Counted from the first letter of the stretch, positions 23,546-31,487 are shown. The stretch: 38,420 nucleotides of DNA from Streptomyces muensis (GCF_021474425.1 NZ_JAKEIP010000059.1:1-38420), one strand, 5' to 3'. Notes: generated from the sequence alone by a model not told the origin. A program made the numbers and translations.

Positions 23546-24795
23546 CAGCTCAGCACGATCCCGTCGGAGACCAACTCGTCGGTGAGGGCGGGAAACTCAC
23601 CCAGCGTTTCCTCTACCAATGCCTGGACCTTGTCCATCTCTGCGTCCGGAGACGACAGACGGACGAGGACGCGCCACGGCTGGTCGAGGCGCTGCCCGGT
23701 AGCGCTCACCAGGTGGACCTCGGCGTGCTCCCCGGTCGCCTCGTGTAGCCGCTCGGCGAGCCGTCGGGCGGCGATGTTGTAGAGCTTCCCCACGTGGTAC
23801 ACCGGGTTCTTGCCGTTGGCGCCCTCCAGGTTCATCGGCCGCAGCGGCGTGATGAGCCCGTTGACCCGGTTGCCGCGACCGACGACGCCTTCGTCGCCGG
23901 ATTCGATCGAGCTGCCGGTGTACGTGAGGTACAGCTCGTCCTTCTCCGGGACGTCACGCGCGTTGAGTCGGAACCGCGCCCCGCCACCGGGGAGCCGGAG
24001 CTCCGCGAGCCTGTGGCACTCGGCGAGCACGCTCTCCGCGTTCCGCACGTACTCGGCCCGGCTGGCGACGAACCGCGACTTCTGCGGGACGCAGAGCACG
24101 ACGTCGGCCTGCTCTCCATCCCAGTAACCCATGAGCTTGACGTCCGACCCGCACCAGGCGTGGGCGCGGGTGAACTCGCTGTCCCCGGAGAAGTGGTTCA
24201 CCAACTCGCGGACGAACGACTCGAAGGTGTTCTCCGGTGCCCAACCGGTTCCCAGTGACGTGTCGTTGGACAGCCGAACTCGCCGCTCCCGCAGGTCCTC
24301 GATCGACCGCGGGTTGAACCAACGCGTCCGGTCGGGCACCTCGTCACCCGTGAGAACGGCACCCGGGCTCGAATTGCTGGTGATGTTGAAGACGATGTCG
24401 AGATGGTCCGAGACCTCGGGGAGTCGCTCGCCGAAGAACGCCCGCACCTCGGCCTCCACGATCTCCTCGACGGGAATCCGCTGCCCGCCACACATGGGAG
24501 CGGCACGGCCGTTGACGAGCACCCTGACCGGGGCGGTCATCCGGCCGGCGCCGTACCGGACCTCGCTCGCGCCGCCAAGGAGGGCGAGCTTGTCGAAGTT
24601 GTGGTGCAGCACCGCGCCGAAGCGCTCGACGGTGTGGTGGCTGTAGGCACGGGAAAGCCGCTCGGCGAGGTGGTCAGCCAGGGTGTCCGGGTGACCGAGG
24701 CCCTTCCTTTCCACGATGGTCGTCGCGTCCGGTCGGGCCATGGCGGTGTCGATGACGATGTGGCTGTTGCCGATGGTCGTGCTGGTACGAGGCAT
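23545..24795 (-). CDS. Archaeal-type S-adenosylmethionine synthetase
   Basis: This 416-residue enzyme would make S-adenosylmethionine from methionine and ATP. It matches the archaeal MAT family, not the usual bacterial MetK. It has ERKGLGHPDTLADHLAE near residues 30-46, the block ESGDEGVVGRGNRVNGLITP, then RPMNLEGANGKNPVYHVGK and LYN. The length (about 400) fits. The ATG at 24795 has GGGAG six bases ahead; the eight codons upstream in frame look like leader. Streptomyces normally carry a bacterial MetK, so an archaeal-type copy in cargo suggests supply of SAM, or of an analogue, for a dedicated pathway. Genes downstream overlap it without gaps. Confidence 0.93.
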   Translation of the reverse strand: MPRTSTTIGNSHIVIDTAMARPDATTIVERKGLGHPDTLADHLAERLSRAYSHHTVERFGAVLHHNFDKLALLGGASEVRYGAGRMTAPVRVLVNGRAAPMCGGQRIPVEEIVEAEVRAFFGERLPEVSDHLDIVFNITSNSSPGAVLTGDEVPDRTRWFNPRSIEDLRERRVRLSNDTSLGTGWAPENTFESFVRELVNHFSGDSEFTRAHAWCGSDVKLMGYWDGEQADVVLCVPQKSRFVASRAEYVRNAESVLAECHRLAELRLPGGGARFRLNARDVPEKDELYLTYTGSSIESGDEGVVGRGNRVNGLITPLRPMNLEGANGKNPVYHVGKLYNIAARRLAERLHEATGEHAEVHLVSATGQRLDQPWRVLVRLSSPDAEMDKVQALVEETLGEFPALTDELVSDGIVLS

Positions 24796-24873
24796 GACGA
24801 ACTCCCGTTTGGTGTGCACGAAAGGTGGATGGGTGCAGGCGTTGACACGCCTGGGCGAGCAAGGGGCGAGGAT

Positions 24874-25767
24874 TCAGCGCGGGACGCCGGCGGCGCGCAG
24901 GGCTGAGACGGCCGCAGCCAGCGAGGCGTAGGCAGCTGGCGCGTGGTCCTCGGCGGCAAGCTGGTGGACATCGCGCGCCGCGATGAGGTCGATGTCCTGA
25001 GGGCGACGGCGATCAAGCCAGAGCAGTAGGCGCCAGGCCAGCACAGGACCGCTGAACGGCAGCCGGGTCATGAGATCGATCGGGCCACAGCCAGGCTTCA
25101 CGCCCCCGTACAGCAGGTCACGTACAAGGTGGAACACCACGTCGGCGTAGTCGGCGACGGCGGGCCCGCGGGCGCTGGCCTCCCAGTCGACAACGCTCAG
25201 CTGGGAGTCGTCGGCCAAGAGGTGCTCGGGCTTGAGATCGCCATGAAGGTAGACCACGGGATGGGACTCAAGCGGTTGGAGGGCCTCGGCCAGCGCTGCC
25301 CACCACGGCCGTTCCCGGCAGCGCGGGGAGAGCTGGTCGAGCAGGAATTGGGGCTGCGTCGCCGGGCTCTCTCGTTCACCGCCCCAGCCGGAGCCGGGTG
25401 TGAGATCGCGCGAAGACTGGTGAAGCCTGTCCGTCAGGCGAATGACGTGATCTATGTACTCCTTGATCGCCCGCTCCGTGCGCACGCCACACGGCACGCC
25501 CGGCAGCATGCTGAACACCGACCAAGATCCTGCGTCACACCTGCCTGTGGCCAGGACTTCTGGCACCGAAAGACCCCAGTGAGCCGCACGCCGAACCGCG
25601 TCCGCCTCACGGTGCCGCCGGCCCTCGGGATCCACCCCCGCGTAGACCTTCAGCAGAGAACCACCGTCGACTGCCCGCTGCGTCATGGCGTACGGCTTGA
25701 CGGTCGCACGGACGAACGGACCGTACAGGAGCTCGGCTTCATGCACCGTCACGTCGCCATCGATCAC
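24874..25767 (-). CDS. APH-like phosphotransferase
   Basis: This is a 297-residue aminoglycoside-phosphotransferase-fold protein. The catalytic loop is YLHGDLKPEHLL (about 176-187), and the metal-binding motif is LSVVDWEASARGPAVADYADV (in part, about 192-212). The nucleotide-binding lysine is probably in SLLKVYAG. It belongs to a different branch from the second kinase of the operon (HGDLKPEH/DWE against HADLYREN/IDP), so the two likely have different substrates. The GTG at 25767 has a strong AAGGAGG six bases ahead; the long open frame upstream is not coding. It lies 78 bases before the SAM synthetase. Substrate unknown: small-molecule kinase in biosynthesis or resistance. Confidence 0.85.
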   Translation of the reverse strand: MIDGDVTVHEAELLYGPFVRATVKPYAMTQRAVDGGSLLKVYAGVDPEGRRHREADAVRRAAHWGLSVPEVLATGRCDAGSWSVFSMLPGVPCGVRTERAIKEYIDHVIRLTDRLHQSSRDLTPGSGWGGERESPATQPQFLLDQLSPRCRERPWWAALAEALQPLESHPVVYLHGDLKPEHLLADDSQLSVVDWEASARGPAVADYADVVFHLVRDLLYGGVKPGCGPIDLMTRLPFSGPVLAWRLLLWLDRRRPQDIDLIAARDVHQLAAEDHAPAAYASLAAAVSALRAAGVPR

Positions 25768-25829
25768 AGGTTGCCTCCTTTCCGTGGAGTCATTCCAAGA
25801 GCTGGATGGGTGCGGAGACATCGACGCGC

Positions 25830-26027
25830 TCACAGCCTCAGCCCCGACAGCAGATCCGCGATCGACGCCGTGACGTCCTTCACGAACGGGCCGACGTTGT
25901 CGGTGCCGGCGAGGTAGAGGCCGAAGACCGCACACACCACGGCGTGACCCGCCTTGAGCCCACCTCCCCGGCACAAGAAGACGATCACGATGCCGAGGAG
26001 CAGCAGGACAGCAACATCGACAGCCAC
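25830..26027 (-). CDS. Small membrane protein, one or two TM helices
   Basis: This 65-residue protein starts at GTG 26027, with AAGGGG about eight bases ahead. One hydrophobic helix at about 3-20 (DVAVLLLLGIVIVFLCR) is followed by GGGLKAGHAVVCAVFGLYLAG, a second hydrophobic stretch. The tail is amphipathic (VGPFVKDVTASIADLLSGL). Similar small proteins with the HAVVCALFGFYLA-type stretch are, as I recall, common in Streptomyces near regulatory and mobile genes, with no assigned role. It is the first gene of the leftward cargo operon and ends 62 bases before the first kinase. Confidence 0.7.
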   Translation of the reverse strand: MAVDVAVLLLLGIVIVFLCRGGGLKAGHAVVCAVFGLYLAGTDNVGPFVKDVTASIADLLSGLRL

Positions 26028-26237
26028 CGCGGAGCCCCTTCCGATCTCGTACTGACAGTGGAGACCGAGGCGGTATGTGGTGACCGCGTCGGTGTGACCA
26101 TGACAGCGGTCCGGAGGCTCTCGGAGTATCACGAGCTCTTGCCGATGCTGCTCATCAGCGGTTCATGGCTGGTAGGTCTGACTTTTCAACATCCGCTTAC
26201 ACACGCGCTCATGAGAGGCTGACCTAGGCTCCGAATC

Positions 26238-27278
26238 ATGACCAGGAATGGGCAGGCGGTAGGCGCGGTGGGGAAGAGTCGCCCGGGTTGGCGTCCGGAC
26301 AGGTTGAGGCAGCAACGCGAAGCCCACGGCCTGACCCTCGAAGGCGCGGGCGAGCAGCTGCGCGAAGTGGCCCGGGCCGCGGGGCTCGCAGTGCCGGCCG
26401 CCAACTTCCAGACGCTGTGGCAGCACGAGCAGGGCGAGGTCTACCCCGGGCCGCACTACCGCCGCGCGTACTGCCTGCTGTACCGCGCGACCGAGCCCGA
26501 GCTCGGCTTCCGCAATGCTCTGCCCGACGAGGCCACGAAGCTCAAGTTCACCTCGTCGACCGAGCCTCACAACGGAGCCCATGTCCTCGCCGTGGAGCGC
26601 GCGTTGCTCCAACTCGCACCCGGGACGGAGGACTCTGACGGGCAGGGCATGCAGCAGCGCATCCTCGACGCCTGGAAACGCCGCCACACAGGCGGCGACC
26701 CCAACAAGCCGACCCTGCTGATGGTCGGCGGCTACGCGGGCAGCGGGAAATCGGAGTTCGCCCGCTTCATATCCCAGCTCACCGGCTGGCCCGTCCTCGA
26801 TAAGGACCCGATCACACGCCCCCTCGTCGAGCGACTCCTCATCGAAATGGGCAGCGAGCCCAACGACCGGCACACCGACCTCTACCGGGAGAAGGTCCGC
26901 CCACTGGAATACCAGTGCCTTCTGGAGACCGCGTACGCGAACGTCGACTGCGCAATCAGCACCGTACTCAGCGCGCCCTTCATCGCCGAGGCCACCGACC
27001 CTCGTTGGATGCGGCGCCTGATCAACCGCTGTGAAGCGCGTGGTGTCACCGTGGCCGTCGTCTGGATTCAGTGCGACGTCGACACGATGCATGAGTACAT
27101 CAGCTTCCGGTCCGCCGCCCGGGACAGCTGGAAACTCCAGAACTGGGACGCCTACGCCGCTGGCATCGATCTTGAGCTGCGGCCTGTCGTGCCTCACTTG
27201 GTCGTCGACAACCGGCTCGGCGCCGCGATCTCACTCACGGACCAGGTGCGCCAGGTCTTCGGGACGGTGTTCCAGTGA
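26238..27278 (+). CDS. XRE-HTH fused to P-loop kinase (AAA_33-like)
   Basis: This is a 346-residue two-domain protein. Residues about 20-105 form a Cro/C1-type HTH (RLRQQREAHGLTLEGAGEQL, then LWQHEQGEVYPGPHYRRAYC). Residues 155-346 form a P-loop kinase with Walker A GGYAGSGKS at 164-172, a GWPVLDKD segment, and a lid region with RSAARDSWKLQNWDAY. Such kinases phosphorylate nucleotides or small molecules; the HTH suggests a regulator that senses or modifies a metabolite. It is divergent from the cargo operon, whose promoter it may control. ATG 26238 has no good ribosome site, but TAGGCT eight bases ahead resembles a -10 box, so the mRNA could be leaderless. It overlaps the next gene by GTGA. 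Confidence 0.82.
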   Translation: MTRNGQAVGAVGKSRPGWRPDRLRQQREAHGLTLEGAGEQLREVARAAGLAVPAANFQTLWQHEQGEVYPGPHYRRAYCLLYRATEPELGFRNALPDEATKLKFTSSTEPHNGAHVLAVERALLQLAPGTEDSDGQGMQQRILDAWKRRHTGGDPNKPTLLMVGGYAGSGKSEFARFISQLTGWPVLDKDPITRPLVERLLIEMGSEPNDRHTDLYREKVRPLEYQCLLETAYANVDCAISTVLSAPFIAEATDPRWMRRLINRCEARGVTVAVVWIQCDVDTMHEYISFRSAARDSWKLQNWDAYAAGIDLELRPVVPHLVVDNRLGAAISLTDQVRQVFGTVFQ

Positions 27279-27835
27279 GGCAAGGCATCTTGCTGTACGG
27301 GCCGCCAGCGGCAGGAAAGGACACGATCACGGCGGCACTCACCGAACTCGACGCGCGGTACGTACCGTTCACTCGGCTGAAGATCGGGACGGGGAAGACC
27401 CAGGGTTACCGAATGGGCACACCGGAGCAGCTGGCCGACCTGGAGGCACGCGGGGACGTCATCTACCGCAACGAGCGGTACGACAACATCTACGTCGTCG
27501 ACCGACCCGGCCTCGACCAGGCCATGGAGGGCGGCACGACCCCCGTCGTCCACCTCGGCCAGATGGAGGGGATGCACCAGGTGACCGCCCTCTTCCCGGC
27601 ACAGTGGGTGCGCGTTCTGCTGTGGTGCTCCAAGGAGACCACCGCCCAACGATCACCGCAGCGGGGCGACACCGACACGGCGGCTCGACTGGCCGCGTGG
27701 GACGCCACCCAAGCCGATCTCGCGTCTCATCCGCGAGCTCAGTGGGAGCTGCGCGTGGACACGGAAGCGATGGCACCCCAAGAAGCCGCGGACAGGATCG
27801 ATGCGATCGTTCGCGCGTCGTCACCTCGCTCCTGA
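27275..27835 (+). CDS. Guanylate/NMP-kinase-like P-loop protein
   Basis: This 186-residue P-loop protein has Walker A GPPAAGKD at residues 9-16. A guanylate-kinase-like layout follows: LKIGTGKTQGYRMGTPEQL resembles the GMP-binding region, GDVIYRNERYDN the region with Y and N contacts, and VVHLGQMEGMHQV the central strand. The sequence TAARLAAWDATQADL covers the lid/C-terminal helix. It is too divergent to be the housekeeping Gmk and may act on a modified nucleotide or another phosphate acceptor. The GTG start overlaps the upstream kinase stop (GTGA), so both kinases are made together. A two-step phosphorylation of one substrate is plausible but unproven. Confidence 0.8.
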   Translation: MRQGILLYGPPAAGKDTITAALTELDARYVPFTRLKIGTGKTQGYRMGTPEQLADLEARGDVIYRNERYDNIYVVDRPGLDQAMEGGTTPVVHLGQMEGMHQVTALFPAQWVRVLLWCSKETTAQRSPQRGDTDTAARLAAWDATQADLASHPRAQWELRVDTEAMAPQEAADRIDAIVRASSPRS

Positions 27836-27871
27836 CGACCAAGACGTCATCGACGCAGCGGACGCGACCAC

Positions 27872-28729
27872 TCAACTCGGATTGTCCGGGTCCCCTTGTG
27901 CCCGCAAGGCTTCCAGCGCGCCGGCGACGTCTAGGCGCTCGTCTCGGTTGTCGTCCCACCGCGCGAGCGTCGCGGCAGCGGCGTGCATGAGAGAGTCCGG
28001 AAGCCCGGAGTCGGCGAGCAAGGCCGCAGCATCCTCAAGTTCTGGGCCCCAACGCCAGGCTCGTGCAGCCGTCTTGGGGATGTAGTCGGTCTCCACGAGG
28101 TAGCTGCGGGTGCGCTTGGCTGCGATCTCCAGCAGTTCGTCCGCGACGCCGTACGTTGCGGCTGCCCCGTACGCCACGGCGGCCAGCACGCGGGAGACCT
28201 TCTGGTAGCTGGAGTACGCGAGCTTGAGTGCGGAGGCTTTGCCGATGCTGTCGCCCAAGACCTGGGGCCGCACATCGGTGCCGACGAAGAGTTCGGCGAT
28301 CCGCTCGGCCTGCTGGCTGGAACCGGACAGATAGAGCGTCGGGTACTTGCCCCCCACCGGAGGCGATCCGACCACGGCCGCATCGATGACCGGCATTGGG
28401 GCCAGGTGGTCGGCGATGCGCTGCACGCGCGCCGGCGACACGGCGTTCGCTTCAACATAGATCGTGCCGACGCCGGCCGTGCCGAGCTCGGCTACCTGGG
28501 CGGCGGTCTCCTCCGCGGCGGCGGTAGGGCACAGGGAGAGCAGCACATCGGAGCGGGAGATGAGCTCGGGCAGTGTCTTGGGTTCGAGGCCCGCCCGCTG
28601 GGCCCGGCGGCGGGTTGTGTCGCTGCGTCCGTCGGGGCACCACAGCACGACGTGCCCGCGGGCGCGCAGTTGGGCGCCGAAGGCGGATCCCATGCTGCCG
28701 GGGTGCAGCAGCCCGATGGTGTCCGTCAT
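27872..28729 (-). CDS. NAD(P)-dependent 6PGDH-like dehydrogenase with DUF1932
   Basis: This 285-residue protein has an N-terminal Rossmann domain with the 6PGDH/3-hydroxyisobutyrate dehydrogenase fingerprint GLLHPGSMGSAFG (about residues 5-17). The substrate region is VEANAVSPARVQRIADHLAP with DAAVVGSPP, and the catalytic-lysine segment is IGKASALKLAYSSYQK. The helical C-terminal half (RSYLVETDYIPKTAARAW in part) fits DUF1932. Such enzymes oxidise or reduce beta-hydroxy acids; serine-like or threonate-like substrates are possible. Its ATG overlaps the HAD gene stop (ATGA). It runs convergent with the NMP-kinase-like gene, only 36 bases apart. Confidence 0.86.
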   Translation of the reverse strand: MTDTIGLLHPGSMGSAFGAQLRARGHVVLWCPDGRSDTTRRRAQRAGLEPKTLPELISRSDVLLSLCPTAAAEETAAQVAELGTAGVGTIYVEANAVSPARVQRIADHLAPMPVIDAAVVGSPPVGGKYPTLYLSGSSQQAERIAELFVGTDVRPQVLGDSIGKASALKLAYSSYQKVSRVLAAVAYGAAATYGVADELLEIAAKRTRSYLVETDYIPKTAARAWRWGPELEDAAALLADSGLPDSLMHAAAATLARWDDNRDERLDVAGALEALRAQGDPDNPS

Positions 28730-29409
28730 GTCGTGGTCCTCGTGCGGTCGGCAGCGTGCAGAAGCAGTAGGTCGATGGCGGCGCGGGCACGCGGCACCGT
28801 GTGGTCCGGTCCGGGATGGTCCGGCGGCCAGGAGCGGTCGTCGCCGATCCAGATGGTGTGCAGCCCCACTGAGCGTCCGCCGCCGATGTCATTGACCGGG
28901 TTGTCGCCGACCATCCAGCCGCCGTCGCCCAGCACGGTGCCGCAGCGAGCCGCTGCCATGGCGAAGTGCCGGGTCTGCGGTTTGCGCGCGCCGGCCTCCT
29001 CGGAGACGAAGACGCCATCCACGCGCTCGGCAATACCGGTAGCTCGCAGTTTGGCGCGCTGGATGTCCACAGCACCGTTGGTCGCTACCCCCACTCGCCA
29101 GCCGGCAGCCCGCAGCTCGACCAAACCGTCGAGGACCTCGGCGGGGCACGACACCAAGGCCGCGATGTCGGTGCAGTACACGCGCCACAACTCTGCCGTC
29201 GACATGGGCAGTCCGTACCGGGTGCGGATCACGTCAAAGGTGGCCGGATAGGCCCGCTCAGCCAACACGCCCAGGACGTACGCCCGTCCCTCGTCCTCCA
29301 GGCCATGTCGAGAGGCGAACTCGGCAGCCCAGTCGTCGAGTGCTCCCCGCCTGTCCACGAGGGTATTGTCCAGGTCAAAGAGAACCAGAGGGCGCTGCAC
29401 ATCCCGCAC
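28726..29409 (-). CDS. HAD-superfamily phosphatase
   Basis: This 227-residue HAD hydrolase has motif I DLDNTLVD (about residues 12-19), motif II VGVATNGA, the motif III lysine in ARKPQTRHF, and motif IV GDNPVNDIGGGRSVGLHTIW. The C1-type cap lies between motifs I and II. The full set of catalytic residues is present, so it should be an active small-molecule phosphatase. GTG 29409 is used, although the GTG three codons later has a better AGGG spacing. It is the first gene of a two-gene leftward unit with the dehydrogenase. In a pathway it could remove the phosphate added by one of the kinases nearby. Confidence 0.88.
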   Translation of the reverse strand: MRDVQRPLVLFDLDNTLVDRRGALDDWAAEFASRHGLEDEGRAYVLGVLAERAYPATFDVIRTRYGLPMSTAELWRVYCTDIAALVSCPAEVLDGLVELRAAGWRVGVATNGAVDIQRAKLRATGIAERVDGVFVSEEAGARKPQTRHFAMAAARCGTVLGDGGWMVGDNPVNDIGGGRSVGLHTIWIGDDRSWPPDHPGPDHTVPRARAAIDLLLLHAADRTRTTT

Positions 29410-29682
29410 CCTAATGCGCGAGGGTCAGCTTTGGGAGCTTCACCGGCCTTTCGGGCGCCTGGGCCTGGCCACGCGAGCTACGGTGGCCGTTCCAGTGATC
29501 TCGGCCCCGGAATCTGCACATCCTCGTGCCGCCCGGCACGGCGGGACTGGCAGCCGGAACGCTCAGGTGAAGTCAGACGATAGTTAGCCGAAGGGGTCTA
29601 ACGCGACGTGGGGCTCGGGGGATGCGCTGCACGAGCGCCTGCCCTGATACCCGGTCGACCTGGTGCCGTAAGATCAGGGGCT

Positions 29683-30288
29683 ATGTCCCTCATCAAGAAC
29701 CAGGTGGAGAAGTCAGCCTTCAATCCCGCCCCCTCACTGCCGTATCAACTTCGCATCATTGACTTCGAGTCAGCAATGCAGGATGTTTACGACTTCTTTT
29801 ACGACGTAAACATAAGCCTGCACGAGAAGGGTCTTCGCCGATTTGAGGACATGCTTCGACCAGCGGCATGCTCGGGTCTAATCTCGGACATGCTCACCGC
29901 CAGCCTTGCGAAGCACTCGCGGGTCCTCCGCGAGAACAACTACTTCAATGGGCATCCTGACCTAATCGTGCAAGGCATCTACAGCAACGACTCGGTAGCG
30001 GCTGGCGAACAAGGGGTCGAAGTTAAAAGCACTCGCAAGTCGGGGGGAGCCGTCGACATGCACGGAGCCCGCTCCCAGTGGCTCTGCGTCTTTGTCTACA
30101 GAGTAGACAACGAGACGGAGCCTGCCTGGGATAGGGAGCCCCTGCGGTTCACCGAAGTCTATCTCGGACATGTCGAGGCCGAGGATTTCCGCCGAAACAA
30201 CCGAGGGGAGCTAGGGACCCGTACGGCAACTCTTAATCGCGAGGGCCTTGAAAAGCTTCGCCAGGATTGGGTTTACCTCGACCGTTGA
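29683..30288 (+). CDS. Type II restriction endonuclease (PD-(D/E)XK)
   Basis: This 201-residue protein has an active-site pattern HPDLIVQG...GVEVKS: D93, E113 and K115, the PD-(D/E)XK nuclease core. Helical N-terminal residues 25-85 precede it. The gene runs tail-to-tail into the methyltransferase with a 55-base overlap, as in many type II systems. Base composition differs sharply from the rest of the window: by my count bases 29761-29820 hold only 26 G+C of 60, so the system was probably acquired recently from a lower-GC host. Its recognition sequence cannot be read from the protein. ATG 29683 is preceded by AGGGG. Confidence 0.82.
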   Translation: MSLIKNQVEKSAFNPAPSLPYQLRIIDFESAMQDVYDFFYDVNISLHEKGLRRFEDMLRPAACSGLISDMLTASLAKHSRVLRENNYFNGHPDLIVQGIYSNDSVAAGEQGVEVKSTRKSGGAVDMHGARSQWLCVFVYRVDNETEPAWDREPLRFTEVYLGHVEAEDFRRNNRGELGTRTATLNREGLEKLRQDWVYLDR

Positions 30289-31216
30289 TCGGCTTCCGTG
30301 CGGTAGGGGAAATCTCAGCTAGCTTTGGCACCGCTTGGCGAGCGATCTCAATATATGCCGGATCCAGCTCTACGCCGATGCTTTCGTACCCTACCGCATG
30401 CGCCGCCGCAAGAGTGGAGCCGGAGCCGGCAAATGGATCCAGGACGACGCCTTCACCGAGCGGCAATATGGCTCGAACAGCTTGACGCAGGAACTCTTGC
30501 GGTTTGAGGCTGGGATGCGCTGCAATCGCACGTTCGCGACGATTTGTGGGCGCCGAACGAATCACGTCCCCGAAGGGCTGTTCGCCGCTCACTCGTCGCA
30601 AGCCACCGGTCTTCCACTTGCGCAGATTGTCCGCGATAGTCCCCTCAGGCAGTTTCCTGAAGAGCAACCAAGGTTCCCATTGGGAGCGAGGCATTACGCT
30701 AACGTCAGGGAATTCTTCATGAGCGTTCTTAGGCCGGTCACCTCCCCGCATTGTTTGGACGAGGCGCACGACTTCACCACGGCGTTCAAGCCCTGCTCTA
30801 TAGAGCGCAACGCTGACAAGGTGCGAAACTAGAGGGTTAGCCGCAACCATCACATGGGCACCAGGAACCAACACCCGTTTCAGAGCTTCACCCCACTCCT
30901 GGAAGAACTTCTGCAAGTGATCCAAGTCGGCGCTGGTGAGTGTCGTGAAGCGCGGCAATGGCGCCCGCTTATGGCCGTCATAGGACGGCGGAATACGCCA
31001 AACGCCGCCCTTTCGGGAGCGCAATTTACGCTGCTCGTGCGCGGTATATTCAACCAGGCCATACGGCGGATCGGTTACACACCCATGAATACTGTTCTCG
31101 GGTTGCTCGGCCAGCCAATCTAGGCAGTCCGCATTGTAGAGCTTCGCCTGCCCAAAGACGTATGCAGGGGACGAAAAAATCGTCCCCTGTTCAGCAACGG
31201 ATGCTTTCTTGCTCAC
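30233..31216 (-). CDS. Beta-class DNA methyltransferase of the type II RM system
   Basis: This 327-residue amino-methyltransferase has catalytic motif IV TDPPYG at residues 48-53. The SAM-binding motifs come later in the chain: HPSLKP at 234-239 and DPFAGSGST at 260-268. This order defines the beta class. DPPY points to N6-adenine or N4-cytosine methylation; the target base cannot be fixed by eye. It would protect host DNA from the nuclease encoded at 29683-30288, which it overlaps at the 3' end. The start GTG 31216 overlaps the stop of the small winged-helix gene (GTGA), so both are translated together. The gene shares the lower GC content of the nuclease gene. Confidence 0.92.
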   Translation of the reverse strand: MSKKASVAEQGTIFSSPAYVFGQAKLYNADCLDWLAEQPENSIHGCVTDPPYGLVEYTAHEQRKLRSRKGGVWRIPPSYDGHKRAPLPRFTTLTSADLDHLQKFFQEWGEALKRVLVPGAHVMVAANPLVSHLVSVALYRAGLERRGEVVRLVQTMRGGDRPKNAHEEFPDVSVMPRSQWEPWLLFRKLPEGTIADNLRKWKTGGLRRVSGEQPFGDVIRSAPTNRRERAIAAHPSLKPQEFLRQAVRAILPLGEGVVLDPFAGSGSTLAAAHAVGYESIGVELDPAYIEIARQAVPKLAEISPTARKPINGRGKPNPGEAFQGPRD

Positions 31217-31437
31217 TTTGTACTCAACTTGTAGGTTCCCCGGTCGGTGCGCTGGAAAGTCTCGGGAGTGTTTAGCCGCAGGTACGACCGGACCGAGGAT
31301 GGAGGCACCTCGCTCTGCAATTCCCTGCAGACTGCCGCATGAATCGCTTGCACACTGCCTGCAGCGGGGTGGATGCTTCGCAAGTAGCTTAGAATGGCAT
31401 CGCGAACGAGGCCCGGCTTCCTACGCTCCTGACTCAC
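31213..31437 (-). CDS. Small winged-helix-like protein, putative RM controller
   Basis: This 74-residue protein looks like a winged helix. The helices are RDAILSYLRSI, VQAIHAAVCREL and SSVRSYLRLNT, with a C-terminal wing TFQRTDRGTYKL. It resembles HTH proteins found upstream of type II methyltransferase genes rather than the classical XRE-type C proteins. GTG 31437 has a strong GGGGAGG ahead. Its stop overlaps the methyltransferase start by four bases. Inverted and direct repeats lie 19-50 bases upstream (31456-31487), a good place for autoregulation. It could instead help target recognition by the methyltransferase. Confidence 0.75.
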   Translation of the reverse strand: MSQERRKPGLVRDAILSYLRSIHPAAGSVQAIHAAVCRELQSEVPPSSVRSYLRLNTPETFQRTDRGTYKLSTK

Positions 31438-31455
31438 TTTGCCTCCCCGTGAAAA

Positions 31456-31487
31456 AGACGTCCAGACGTCTGAACGTCATTGAACGT
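31456..31487 (-). promoter_or_regulatory. Putative operator of the RM system
   Basis: AGACGT-CCAG-ACGTCT (31456-31471) is a perfect 6-bp inverted repeat. TGAACGT is then directly repeated at 31471-31477 and 31481-31487, ten bases apart. The cluster lies just upstream of the winged-helix/methyltransferase genes, as expected of controller-binding boxes. Confidence 0.5.

Noticed and set aside
18619..25767. Albomycin or valanimycin gene cluster
   Set aside because: A SerRS is shared, but none of the other diagnostic genes of those clusters can be recognised here.
26163..27197. 344-codon minus-strand frame opposite the HTH-kinase gene
   Set aside because: The plus strand has an intact HTH and Walker A motif; the minus frame lacks recognisable features.
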